Origin: Anabaena lutea FACHB-196 | Lineage (GTDB): Bacteria; Cyanobacteriota; Cyanobacteriia; Cyanobacteriales; Nostocaceae | Direction: 5' to 3' | NCBI RefSeq assembly: GCF_014698305.1 | Contig: NZ_JACJST010000007.1 | Location: 124,001-188,000 of the forward strand | Length of the DNA: 64,000 nt | In this document: piece by piece, positions 23,998 through 33,398 of the stretch | Layout of the letters: the number at the start of each line of letters is the position of its first letter | Position numbering within the stretch: position 1 is the stretch's first letter | Notes under the pieces: generated by a model | What the model was told of the DNA's origin: nothing | The model's database searches: none | What the model saw: only the letters and a program-made list of their open reading frames with translations | Made by a program: the position numbers and the translations under genes

Positions 23998-26745
23998 TTA
24001 GGTTCTTCCAGCTAAATTAGCAACTACAACTGCTAACTCAGCTGGATTTATAGGCTTGGGAATATGTAACTGAAACCCAGCTAATAAAGCTTGAGTGCGA
24101 TCTTCTGTCCTCGCGTAGGCTGTCAGCGCTACTGCGGGAATCCGTCCTCCTTGTTCAATGGAAAGAGTTCTAATTTTACGAATTAGTGTATAGCCGTCTT
24201 CTTGGGGCATCCCAATATCACTGACTAATATATCTGGATGGAATTTTTGTAAAGCACTCATGGCTTCCATAGCAGAAGCAACTGCCATAACTTGAGCGCC
24301 ATATTGTCCCAAAATGGTGGTGAGCAAGTGACGAGCGTCTGCTTCATCATCAACTAGCAGCACCCGTAAACCTTCCAGTATAGACAATTGCTGATTCGTA
24401 TGGGTATCCGGGTCAATGGATGGCTCTGGCTGTGCTGTATCGTAGTTGATGGAGACGACTTTCATGGGTAGATTGACAATGAATGTCGCCCCCTGTTGAA
24501 TGCCTTGGCTGATTACTGAAACTGTGCCACCATGTAGTTCTACCAAATGGCGGACGATCGCTAAACCTAATCCTAATCCACCATGCGATCGCGTAGTTGA
24601 GCTATCTGCTTGACGAAAGCGCTCAAATACATGAGGCAGAAATTCAGGATCAATGCCGCTGCCATTATCACTAACTCGGATTTGCACACGGGAATTAATG
24701 CGCTCTAGTTGTATCTCCACTCTGCCTCTTTTGGGTGTGAACTTGACAGCGTTGGAGAGCAAATTCCAGACTATTTGTTGCAAGCGGTTGGCATCGCCCA
24801 TGACTATCCCTACCGCTGAGTCCGATTGAAAATCGAGGCTAATTTCTTTCGCGTCCGCAGCTGGACGCACGGTGTCAATAGCCGCTTCCACCAAGGGTAC
24901 AAGCTCCACGGGACGGAGATTGAGCCGGAGTTTGCCACGAATAATCCGCGAAACATCCAAAACATCTTCTATTAACTGTGCTAGGGTGCGGCTATTGCGA
25001 TCGATGGTTTCCAATGCCCTAGCGGTAGTATTTTCGTCAAATTTGCGGCTCCTGAGTAGCTGAGTCCAACCCAGCATGGCATTGAGAGGAGTGCGGAGTT
25101 CATGGGAGAGTGTCGCTAAAAACTCATCTTTGATTCGGTTTACGGCTTCTGCCTCAGCCCTTGCTACTTGTTCACGTTCTAGTAATTTTTCCCGTTCTTG
25201 CTCTGCTTGCTTGCGCTCAGTAATATCTATCATGAATCCATGTAGTAGCTGAGGTCTGTTTTCATCCCGCAGGACATTAACAATGTCATACAACCAGACT
25301 ATTCTGCCATCAGCGGCCAACATTCTGTATTCAAATTCGTAATTATCCCGTGTCAGCGAAGAGTCAAGGCAATATTGGACTGCCCACTCCTGATCTTCTG
25401 GGTGGATGTGTTCTGCCCAAAAATTTTCTTTATACCAATCAGTTAAAGAATAGCCGAGAATTTCTTCAGTTTGGGGGCCAACATAGGTAAAATTCCCACT
25501 ATTTGGATCTGCTTCCCAAGGAATTACACGCGCTTTTTCTGTGAGTTGGCGAAACCGTTCTTCGCTTTGCTTCAGAGCCACTTCTGCTTGCTTTTCTTGT
25601 GTAATATCTCTAATAAGAGCGACAAATCCTTCTACGTCACCCTGCTGATTGATTTGAGGCACGTAAGTAACATTTATATGATGGTTCCTGCCATCTTTTT
25701 TTTGTAGTTGAGTTTCGTAGGTTACTTGCTGTCCTGATAATACTGTTTCTATATAAGGAGAGATGGACTGATAAACAGACTCCCCTAGGATTTCTTTGAG
25801 GTGCTTGCCATACATTTGCGTGGTGGAAATATCAAACCATTCTTCATATCTTTTATTATTAAAGCGATAATGCTGTTGAGCATCAATATAAGAAATTTGC
25901 ACGGGTAAAGTATTTGTAATCAGGCGTAGTTGTTCTTCCCGTTGGCGCAAGGACTCTTCTATCTGTTTGCGTTCGCTCAAATCTACAACAAACCCGATTA
26001 CTTGCTCTGAATTATTTTCTAATGCAGCTAAACCTAATAAGATACTCACCCGGCTACCATCTTTGCGGATATATTGTTTCTCAAAAGGTTGACACACTCC
26101 TGTGGTCTTGATTTCTAGCGCCATGCGATCGCTTTTTTCCCAATATTCTGGAGGTGTTATTTCTCTACACCGTAATTTTCCTGTTAGTAAATCCTCTTGT
26201 GTATAACCCACCATCTTTAAAAAGGCATCATTTGCTTCTAAAATCCTGCCGTTCATATCGGCTAAAATCACTCCGATGATGTTAGAGTTTTTCAATCGTC
26301 TGAATTTAGACTCACTCTCTGCTAACTGCTTTACAGTTATTTCTAGACGCTTTTTAGCATTACGTACCTCTGAGTTCATCCAGGATATAAATATTGCTAC
26401 TGTGATAAATAAAATTAAGCGAATTATGCTGTCTGGATAATCAACATAGCTCGAAAATACTGGAGTTAAAAAAAAGTAGTTAACGGCTAAACTAGACAAA
26501 GTAGTAGTCAATAACCCTGACAGAATCCCACCGTACCAGCTACTAAATGCTACGGCAGCAAAAAATAGCATAAAAATAGTTGGCGTTAACAATGGCTGTA
26601 GCGCGAGTGTTAGCACAAAAGCAATACCAACAGATGCAAATGCTACAGTAAAGTTTGATAGAAAGAAAGATTTTCCTTTCAATGTGGCTTCTCCTTTAGT
26701 GCAGAGAGCTAATGAGATTTGTCTCCAAATGTAGCTATAGCTCAA
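23998..26745 (-). CDS. Multi-PAS hybrid sensor histidine kinase with receiver domain
   Basis: A 915-residue sensor. Residues ~30-120 are a KdpD-like (DUF4118) block of four membrane segments. Three PAS/PAC modules follow at ~145-265, ~270-390 and ~395-510. The dimerisation His is in FLATLSHELRTPLNAMLGW near 550, the ATP-binding domain has NLLSNAVKFT and DNGSGIDPEFLPHVFERF, and a C-terminal receiver has LVDDEADARHLL and phospho-acceptor SDIGMP near 830. It therefore carries a complete His-to-Asp hybrid core but no output domain, and should pass phosphate to a separate protein. The signal is unknown; PAS domains could bind a cofactor, but no chromophore Cys is evident. Confidence 0.92.
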   Translation of the reverse strand: MSYSYIWRQISLALCTKGEATLKGKSFFLSNFTVAFASVGIAFVLTLALQPLLTPTIFMLFFAAVAFSSWYGGILSGLLTTTLSSLAVNYFFLTPVFSSYVDYPDSIIRLILFITVAIFISWMNSEVRNAKKRLEITVKQLAESESKFRRLKNSNIIGVILADMNGRILEANDAFLKMVGYTQEDLLTGKLRCREITPPEYWEKSDRMALEIKTTGVCQPFEKQYIRKDGSRVSILLGLAALENNSEQVIGFVVDLSERKQIEESLRQREEQLRLITNTLPVQISYIDAQQHYRFNNKRYEEWFDISTTQMYGKHLKEILGESVYQSISPYIETVLSGQQVTYETQLQKKDGRNHHINVTYVPQINQQGDVEGFVALIRDITQEKQAEVALKQSEERFRQLTEKARVIPWEADPNSGNFTYVGPQTEEILGYSLTDWYKENFWAEHIHPEDQEWAVQYCLDSSLTRDNYEFEYRMLAADGRIVWLYDIVNVLRDENRPQLLHGFMIDITERKQAEQEREKLLEREQVARAEAEAVNRIKDEFLATLSHELRTPLNAMLGWTQLLRSRKFDENTTARALETIDRNSRTLAQLIEDVLDVSRIIRGKLRLNLRPVELVPLVEAAIDTVRPAADAKEISLDFQSDSAVGIVMGDANRLQQIVWNLLSNAVKFTPKRGRVEIQLERINSRVQIRVSDNGSGIDPEFLPHVFERFRQADSSTTRSHGGLGLGLAIVRHLVELHGGTVSVISQGIQQGATFIVNLPMKVVSINYDTAQPEPSIDPDTHTNQQLSILEGLRVLLVDDEADARHLLTTILGQYGAQVMAVASAMEAMSALQKFHPDILVSDIGMPQEDGYTLIRKIRTLSIEQGGRIPAVALTAYARTEDRTQALLAGFQLHIPKPINPAELAVVVANLAGRT

Positions 26746-27008
26746 GCCTTATTATGCAACAGGCAAATACCATAACAACAGTTGCTGACGATGAATCTAT
26801 CTAAAGTAGTAAAATCATTTGCGAAAGTTTGTCTTGAAATATGTAAGGATACATGGTTTTGATTCATCTTCGTACAACACGGCGTAAATAACTATCCAGT
26901 AAAAAAAGGTTTAAATAATTCGTAATTAAGTTTTGTAATATAGGTTTAGTTTCCGCCTAACATACTTACCCTTTGTTAGTTGCTATTTACTTAAACCCAC
27001 AGAATTTG

Positions 27009-28310
27009 TTAATTTTCAACCTTGATTCCTTTTAGTAAATAAGTCATCATTTCTCCTTTACCTTTAACTTTAATTAAACCGCGTTTTTCCAATAAATACT
27101 GTTCTTTTAACAGATGATAACTCGCTTCACAAACCTGAATAGTACCTGCGATACCATGTGATTCCATTCTACTAGCAGTATTCACAGTATCTCCCCACAG
27201 GTCATAAGCAAATTTCTTTAAACCAATTACCCCTGCTACTACTGGCCCTGTACTAATACCGATACGAATCCGAAATGATTGATTTTGTTCTTGGTTAAAT
27301 AGAGTTACAGCCTGTTGCATATCTAGCGCCATATTTGCTATAGCTATGGCATGGTCGCTACGGTGATTTGGTAAACCAGCAACTGCCATATAAGCATCGC
27401 CAATTGTCTTGATTTTTTCTACTCCATGCAGTTCTGCTAACTCATCAAATAAACAGAATATTGTGTTTAATAATTCAACTAATTGTGGCGGCGGGGTATG
27501 ACTGGAAAGCTCGGTAAATCCCACAATATCAGCAAATAAAACCGTCACTTCCAGAAAACTGTCGGCAATAGTAGTATGTTCCTGTTTTAATTGTTCTGCA
27601 ATCACCCTTGGCAAAATATTTAAAATTAGTTTTTCTGACTGTTGTTGGGCTATTTCTAGTTCTTGCCTAGCTCGAAATTCTTTTTTTCTAAGGTTTTCAT
27701 ATAAATAAACAGAAAATACACAAATTAAACTTGTCCAAAATAAATATAATCCCTGCTCAATATAAAAATTTAAAGGTTGCTTAAATTGAGGATTGTACAA
27801 AAAATATAATGTCAAATAGCAGATAGTTGTGCCGATTTGGGAGATTAAATGTATCCGCCACATAACGGGAACCATAGTTGCTTGGGTGAGAAACATCAGA
27901 TTCCAAAGATTAGTAAACGGCTCTACATAATTTAACAATAAAGCCGTATCAATTTGTACGGCGCAAGTTACAGACCAGCATAAACTCAAAAGAATTAAGT
28001 GTGGGTAACGACGACCCAGAGATGTTCGGCATAAAAACCAACAAATCAAAATAAAAAATTCAGTTAATAACCCAATTTTCAAAGCCAGTATTTTCTCTCC
28101 TGGTTGGTTATTTACCCAAAGAAAATATGTCATTAGGGTTAAGCCCACAAGTAACATGATTTTTGTTTGCAATTGCAAACGTTTGATCATGAAGCGCTGT
28201 CGCTGTTCTCTATAAGATTCTACAGAGCTTACATCTATCTGCCAGTCGGATATCTCTGGGGTAAAGAGTGCGTCTAGGTGGGTTTTGCCAAAATCTCTTT
28301 TGGGAATCAT
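27009..28310 (-). CDS. Membrane-bound class III adenylate cyclase
   Basis: A 433-residue protein. Residues ~45-205 contain about six membrane segments (e.g. IMLLVGLTLMTYFLWV, YLFWTSLICVFSVYLY), a signalling helix follows, and residues ~240-430 are the class III cyclase domain. The metal Asp residues are in VLFADIVGFTEL and IKTIGDAYMAVAG. The Lys of EKIKTIGD and the Asp of YDLWGDTVNTASRM are the pair that normally selects ATP over GTP. The transition-state Asn and Arg are in NTASRME. This supports cAMP synthesis at the membrane. The N-terminal region is of an unnamed six-helix sensor type. Confidence 0.92.
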   Translation of the reverse strand: MIPKRDFGKTHLDALFTPEISDWQIDVSSVESYREQRQRFMIKRLQLQTKIMLLVGLTLMTYFLWVNNQPGEKILALKIGLLTEFFILICWFLCRTSLGRRYPHLILLSLCWSVTCAVQIDTALLLNYVEPFTNLWNLMFLTQATMVPVMWRIHLISQIGTTICYLTLYFLYNPQFKQPLNFYIEQGLYLFWTSLICVFSVYLYENLRKKEFRARQELEIAQQQSEKLILNILPRVIAEQLKQEHTTIADSFLEVTVLFADIVGFTELSSHTPPPQLVELLNTIFCLFDELAELHGVEKIKTIGDAYMAVAGLPNHRSDHAIAIANMALDMQQAVTLFNQEQNQSFRIRIGISTGPVVAGVIGLKKFAYDLWGDTVNTASRMESHGIAGTIQVCEASYHLLKEQYLLEKRGLIKVKGKGEMMTYLLKGIKVEN

Positions 28311-28363
28311 GCGCTTTTTGGGTTATTAGTAGTTAAATGTCAACGAGTAGGGAGAAAACCTAA

Positions 28364-29959
28364 ATGGGTCGCAACCCCACTTTAACTTTTGATCGTGGCA
28401 CGTTAATTTTACACCCACCACCGCGCAGCAAAGCTTGGATAGATTATGCTACATGGGATGACAGAATTGAAAAGTTTCGCATTCCGGCAATCAGATATCG
28501 CTGTGTAGTCGAAGCATTGCAAGCGGATGAAACCAACTTTATCGATGAGGCTAAGGGATTTTATCCCCTAGAATTGGTTCCCAGTTTAGAAATGACACCC
28601 TATCCCCATCAGAGTGAGGCTTTAGCGGCTTGGAAATTGGCGGGAAGACAGGGAGTGGTGGTGCTGCCCACGGCGGCAGGTAAGACTTATTTGGCACAAA
28701 TGGCGATGCAAGCGACACCGCGCACGACGTTGATTGTGGTGCCGACTTTGGATTTGATGCATCAGTGGTATGCACATCTAACGGCGGCTTTTCCTGATGC
28801 TGAATTGGGGTTGCTGGGAGGTGGTTCACGGGATAAAACACCGATTTTGGTTGCTACTTATGATAGTGCTGCCATTCATGCGGAAAGTTTGGGTAACAAA
28901 TATGCTTTGATTATCTTTGATGAATGCCACCATTTACCGACAGATTTTAATCGGGTAATTGCTGAATATGCGATCGCACCTTATCGGCTAGGACTCTCTG
29001 CTACACCAGAACGCACCGATGGCAAACACGCTGATTTAAACATTCTCATTGGTAGAGAAGTTTATCGCAAACGTGCTGAAGACTTGGCGGGTAAGGCTTT
29101 AGCAGAACATCAAATTGTGCAAATTAAGGTGAAGTTATCTCAACTTGAGCGGGAAAGATACAACCAGTTAATTCAAACCCGCAATGATTTTTTGAAACAA
29201 TCGCGGATTTCTTTGGGAAGTTTGCAAGGTTGGCAGACTTTTGTCCAAATGAGTGCGCGATCGCAAATTGGCCGCAGGGCGATGTTAGCACATCGTCAAG
29301 CAAAAGAAATCGCTCTGGGGACTGATGGTAAATTAAGAATTCTGGCTGATTTATTAGCTGAACATTTCCCCGCCCGTATTTTGATTTTTACTGCTGATAA
29401 TGCTACGGTTTATCGCATTTCCCAAGATTTGCTAATTCCGGCTATTACTCATCAAACTCCTGTGAAAGAAAGGCATGAAATTTTAACTAAGTTTAAGGAG
29501 GGGGAATATAATACTTTGGTAGCTTCTCATGTATTAAATGAAGGTGTTGATGTTCCGGCGGCTTCGATAGCAATTATTTTGTCGGGAACCGGTTCTGCGA
29601 GGGAGTATATTCAGCGTTTGGGTAGGGTTTTACGTAAGGGAAATATTGAAAATAAGCAGGCGATTTTATATGAAGTAGTGGCGGAAGATACTAGTGAGGA
29701 GGGAACTTCGGCTCGGAGACGCGGGGACACGGGGACGCGGGGACGCGGAGAGGAAGAAATGAAGAAAGATAAAAAAGAGAAGGAAGATAAGAAGAGGGGG
29801 AATTTAAAGGTTGTTTATGGGGGTGGTAAGGAAAAAGGTGCTAAGGCTGCTGAACAGTTAGAAATTAATTATTCAACACAGAAGAAAGATGTTACCAACG
29901 GAGTTACTGATTCATCGTCAAAACGGGGAGGAAATTATTCCGAAGAGACTGAAACTTGA
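28364..29959 (+). CDS. XPB-like superfamily 2 DNA helicase
   Basis: A 531-residue helicase. An N-terminal damage-recognition-like region (residues 1-75) precedes motif I (LPTAAGKTYLA near 105), DECHH (IIFDECHHLPTD near 185), LGLSATPERTDGK and, in the second RecA domain, ASHVLNEGVDVPAASI and QRLGRVLRKG. This is the XPB/Rad25 type, which in archaea and many bacteria works with the nuclease Bax1, encoded next and overlapping by 71 bases. Residues ~450-485 (ARRRGDTGTRGRGEEEMKKD) are encoded by the intergenic repeat GGACGCGGGGACACGGGG, an in-frame insertion into the C-terminal linker. The pair probably acts in nucleotide excision repair or a related unwinding-and-cutting step. Confidence 0.92.
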   Translation: MGRNPTLTFDRGTLILHPPPRSKAWIDYATWDDRIEKFRIPAIRYRCVVEALQADETNFIDEAKGFYPLELVPSLEMTPYPHQSEALAAWKLAGRQGVVVLPTAAGKTYLAQMAMQATPRTTLIVVPTLDLMHQWYAHLTAAFPDAELGLLGGGSRDKTPILVATYDSAAIHAESLGNKYALIIFDECHHLPTDFNRVIAEYAIAPYRLGLSATPERTDGKHADLNILIGREVYRKRAEDLAGKALAEHQIVQIKVKLSQLERERYNQLIQTRNDFLKQSRISLGSLQGWQTFVQMSARSQIGRRAMLAHRQAKEIALGTDGKLRILADLLAEHFPARILIFTADNATVYRISQDLLIPAITHQTPVKERHEILTKFKEGEYNTLVASHVLNEGVDVPAASIAIILSGTGSAREYIQRLGRVLRKGNIENKQAILYEVVAEDTSEEGTSARRRGDTGTRGRGEEEMKKDKKEKEDKKRGNLKVVYGGGKEKGAKAAEQLEINYSTQKKDVTNGVTDSSSKRGGNYSEETET

Positions 29960-31109
29960 TCATAAGCATTTGCAGTTAACGACTGATTTAATTAATTTTT
30001 TTCAGGAAGCGGTGGGGAAAACTCAAGGTGTTCTTGAAAGTCAATTATCAGATTTTGAAGGTGATACGACTGATTATAGAATGAAGCGGGGTTTGGCTTA
30101 TATTCTTAAGAGCAGTTTCTGCACTTTTGAAGTTGTTAGTCCTCTGGAACCTCCCATGTTAAGGGAAAGGGTTTTTTCTTTAGCTGCACAATCTTTTCCT
30201 AGTCGGGAAGCAACGGAAGTTACTTTGAGTAAAGTTGCTGATGAATTGAGTCAGGAATTAAACCAGGAAGTTCTACCAATTCAGGTGCGTCATGGACTTT
30301 ATGCTGATTTGTCTGAAAATAAAATTTTAACTGCTTTTGATACACCAAAACCAGAGGATATATTACATCGCTATAATTTATCTCAGGTACAAGGTGTTTT
30401 TTATAAAGCTAGTCAGTTGGTGTTAAATGCTCATCGCAATGTTCCAGGAGAATATAAGTTGTTATTTCGTTATTTGAAATTGTTTCAATTAATGGCTTAT
30501 ATTGAAGGTGATGCTGATCATGGGTTTACAATTAGCATTGATGGTCCGACAAGTTTATTTACTCCTAGTACTCGTTATGGTTTATCAATAGCCAAAATGA
30601 TTCCGGCTTTACTTCATGTGAGTAAATGGAGTTTAGCCGCAACTTTAAAAACACGAGATTTTTATACAAATGAATGGAAAACAGGCAGATTTACTCTCAA
30701 TTCTGAATGCGGTTTAGTCTCTCACTATCCGCCTGGTAAGCCTTATGATAGTATGTTGGAACAGTCCTTTGCTGATAAATGGGATGGGTTGAAAAGTGGT
30801 TGGATTTTAGAGCGAGAAGTTGATTTAATTCCCATTCCTGGAAGTGTAATGATTCCCGATTTTCGTCTAGTACATCCTGATGGACGGAGCTTTTTATTAG
30901 AAATTGTCGGTTATTGGCGACCAGAATATTTACAAAAGAAGTTTTCTCAGGTGCGGCGTGCAAATTGTGATAATTTGATTTTGGCAATTTCGGAAAGATT
31001 AAATTTAGAAAAAGCTGGTGTTAAATTAGATGATGTACCTGCGAAAATTATTTGGTTTAAAGAAAAGTTATTACCAAAATCTGTGTTGGCTGTGATTAAT
31101 GAAGAATAA
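29889..31109 (+). CDS. Bax1-like nuclease, DUF790 family
   Basis: A 406-residue DUF790 protein starting MLPTELLIHRQNGEEIIP, the usual N-terminus of the family, so ATG 29889 is firm even though it overlaps the helicase gene by 71 bases in another frame. The C-terminal nuclease core reads FADKWDGLKSGWILEREVD, PDFRLVHPDG and LLEIVGYWRPEYL, a PD-(D/E)XK-like arrangement with E in the position before VGYW. In archaea Bax1 binds XPB and cuts DNA bubbles 3' of a lesion; the same role is likely here. Overlap implies translational coupling and a fixed ratio of the two subunits. Confidence 0.92.
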   Translation: MLPTELLIHRQNGEEIIPKRLKLDHKHLQLTTDLINFFQEAVGKTQGVLESQLSDFEGDTTDYRMKRGLAYILKSSFCTFEVVSPLEPPMLRERVFSLAAQSFPSREATEVTLSKVADELSQELNQEVLPIQVRHGLYADLSENKILTAFDTPKPEDILHRYNLSQVQGVFYKASQLVLNAHRNVPGEYKLLFRYLKLFQLMAYIEGDADHGFTISIDGPTSLFTPSTRYGLSIAKMIPALLHVSKWSLAATLKTRDFYTNEWKTGRFTLNSECGLVSHYPPGKPYDSMLEQSFADKWDGLKSGWILEREVDLIPIPGSVMIPDFRLVHPDGRSFLLEIVGYWRPEYLQKKFSQVRRANCDNLILAISERLNLEKAGVKLDDVPAKIIWFKEKLLPKSVLAVINEE

Positions 31110-31353
31110 AATATGTAAATGTAAATATGAAAATATAGTCGTAAAACCTGATTATTTCGTGTTAAAGGGCATTGCCCACCAACCCTGATTGAGACGCTGC
31201 AAAATCTAAATTAATAAAATTAATAATAGTTAATAAAAATATGTGTATGTCAATACAAATCTATCTAAAGCGTGATTTATAATCATCAGCAGTAAGAATA
31301 TCTTTTTGATCAGGGAAATTTACATCCTCTTAATAAAGAATTGGATAAAATCC

Positions 31354-31713
31354 ATGCCAGCAAAAATTACTATTACATTAGGAATTATATCCGCTCTTTT
31401 CAGTGTAGATAGCACGGTGTATGCACAATCGAATTTAGCACAGCCTCAACCAGGAAGTTTTACTTTAAGTGGTGAGTCTCTAGTTAATATTGATTATCGC
31501 AGCGCTCAAAATGACTTTGGTAGATTTTTTAACCAACAAAATCCCGGAAATACATCTAACAATCGCAGTCAGCAAAACCTCATCTACGAAGAATTACCAC
31601 CGAGTGAGTCAATATCCATACCAAGTAATGCGATTTTTCTGCAACCAGCAAATCAAACTATTAACGGTAATGATGGTTTACAACTACAGTTAGATGTGAG
31701 TGATGATCAATAA
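31354..31713 (+). CDS. Small secreted protein of unknown function
   Basis: A 119-residue protein with a signal peptide: MPAKITITLGIISALFSVDS followed by TVYAQSNLAQ, with a likely cleavage after YAQ. The mature part is polar, rich in Asn, Gln and Ser (RSQQNLIYEELPPSESISIP), with no Cys and no family I recognise. The frame is open to a TTG upstream, but ATG 31354 places the signal peptide at the N-terminus. It stands alone. Confidence 0.55.
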   Translation: MPAKITITLGIISALFSVDSTVYAQSNLAQPQPGSFTLSGESLVNIDYRSAQNDFGRFFNQQNPGNTSNNRSQQNLIYEELPPSESISIPSNAIFLQPANQTINGNDGLQLQLDVSDDQ

Positions 31714-31888
31714 TCTAAGTAATACTATGTTCGCTTAATTACTTATCAAAAAACTCTCCGCGTCAGACCCAATTATAAGTATTTAATCGAACAAGATATT
31801 ACTGTATGGAACGATGATTTAATTTTTGCAATATTTAGGACAACATTATGCAGTAAGATTAGTCCTTTAGATAGAGGAGGGGAAAAAG

Positions 31889-33232
31889 ATGACTCGTGTC
31901 ATCATTGTGCGTCATGGTCAGAGTACCTACAATACTGAGAAACGCATCCAAGGACGAACTGATGCGTCAAGACTAACCGAAAAAGGTCGTAACGACGCTA
32001 ATCAAGCGGGTAAAGCCCTCAGTAAGATTTCATTTCAGGCAATTTATTGCAGCCCCCTCAACCGCGCCAAAACTACAGCAGAGATTATTCGCAGCGAATT
32101 GGTTGAAAAGTCTGCTCAAATCCAAGTTTCTGAAGAATTACTAGAAGTTGATTTGCCTTTGTGGGCAGAAATGCTGAGTAGTGATGTTAAAGAAAAGTTT
32201 CCTGAAGACTATAGCATTTGGAAAAAACGCCCCCACGAACTGCGGATGATGATCCATGACGCACAGGGGACAAGAGAACATTTTCCGGTTCTGGCTTTGT
32301 ACGAGCAAGCACAGCAGTTTTGGCAAGAAATTTTATCTCGTCATCAAGGCGAAAATATTCTCATTGTTGGACATAATGGTATTAATCGTGCGCTGATTAG
32401 TACAGCTTTGGGAATTCCCCCCAGTGGCTATCATGGAATACAGCAATCTAACTGCGGTATTAGCGTCTTGAATTTTAGTGGTGGGTTGGGTGAACCAGTG
32501 CAACTAGAATCAATGAATCAGACGCAGCATTTGGGTGATACTCTACCCACTTTGCGACCGAATCATCAAGGATTCCGATTATTATTAGTACGTCACGGCG
32601 AAACCGAATGGAATCGCCAAGGCCAGTTTCAAGGTCAAATTGATGTTCCTCTCAACGATAATGGGAGACAACAAGCTGCAAAAGCTGGGGAATTTCTCAA
32701 AGATGTAAAAATTGATTTTGCTTTTAGCAGCACAATGGCGCGTCCGAAAGAAACAGCCGAAATAATTCTCAAACAACATCCTGGTGTGCAGTTAGAACTA
32801 CTTGAAGGTTTAAGAGAAATTAGTCACGGACTCTGGGAAGGAAAATTTGAGAAAGAAATAGAACAAGAGTTTCCTGGAGAGTTAGAACGCTGGCGCACAT
32901 TACCAGCAGAGGTACAAATGCCAGAAGGAGAAAATTTACAACAGGTAAGGGAACGTAGTGTTGCTGCTTGGCGTTCAATACTAGAAGCCGCTGAGGTAAA
33001 TCAACTCAAAATCGGTTTAGTGGTAGCCCACGACGCTACTAATAAAACCTTACTTTGTCATATTCTGGGTTTATCACCAGAAAATTTCTGGAATTTCCGC
33101 CAGGGAAATGGCGCAGTTAGCGTAATTGACTACCCCGAAGGAGCAAATGGTTTACCAGTCTTGGAAGCCATGAATATCACGAGTCATTTAAGTGGCGGTG
33201 TATTGGATAAAACGGCTGCTGGAGCATTGTAG
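31889..33232 (+). CDS. Double-domain histidine phosphatase (phosphoglycerate-mutase-like)
   Basis: A 447-residue protein made of two histidine phosphatase domains. The first has the phospho-His motif IIVRHGQSTYN at residues 5-15 and the second His in IVGHNGINRAL near 160. The second has LLLVRHGETEWN near 230 and VVAHDATNKTL near 380. Both sets of catalytic residues look intact, so both halves could be active. Members dephosphorylate small phosphoesters; the metabolic substrate cannot be told from motifs. Tandem versions of this kind are known in cyanobacteria and are often annotated as phosphoglycerate mutase. A GAGGAGGGG ribosome binding site lies at 31874-31882, supporting ATG 31889. Confidence 0.88.
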   Translation: MTRVIIVRHGQSTYNTEKRIQGRTDASRLTEKGRNDANQAGKALSKISFQAIYCSPLNRAKTTAEIIRSELVEKSAQIQVSEELLEVDLPLWAEMLSSDVKEKFPEDYSIWKKRPHELRMMIHDAQGTREHFPVLALYEQAQQFWQEILSRHQGENILIVGHNGINRALISTALGIPPSGYHGIQQSNCGISVLNFSGGLGEPVQLESMNQTQHLGDTLPTLRPNHQGFRLLLVRHGETEWNRQGQFQGQIDVPLNDNGRQQAAKAGEFLKDVKIDFAFSSTMARPKETAEIILKQHPGVQLELLEGLREISHGLWEGKFEKEIEQEFPGELERWRTLPAEVQMPEGENLQQVRERSVAAWRSILEAAEVNQLKIGLVVAHDATNKTLLCHILGLSPENFWNFRQGNGAVSVIDYPEGANGLPVLEAMNITSHLSGGVLDKTAAGAL

Positions 33233-33398
33233 GGGTTCATTGTAGGGCTGAGGCCACGCTACGCTATCGGCTGTCGTTTATTGAATTTTAGATGATGAGA
33301 TTTTTTCATTCATCCCAAATCCGAAATCTAAAATTTGCATATTGAACAAATAAAATAGACACACAGCTGAAGCACTCATAGGTAAAAGCTAATAGCAC

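Noticed and set aside
23998-26745. Phytochrome or cyanobacteriochrome-type photoreceptor
   Set aside because: The sensory part is DUF4118 membrane helices and PAS domains; I see no GAF domain or chromophore-binding Cys.
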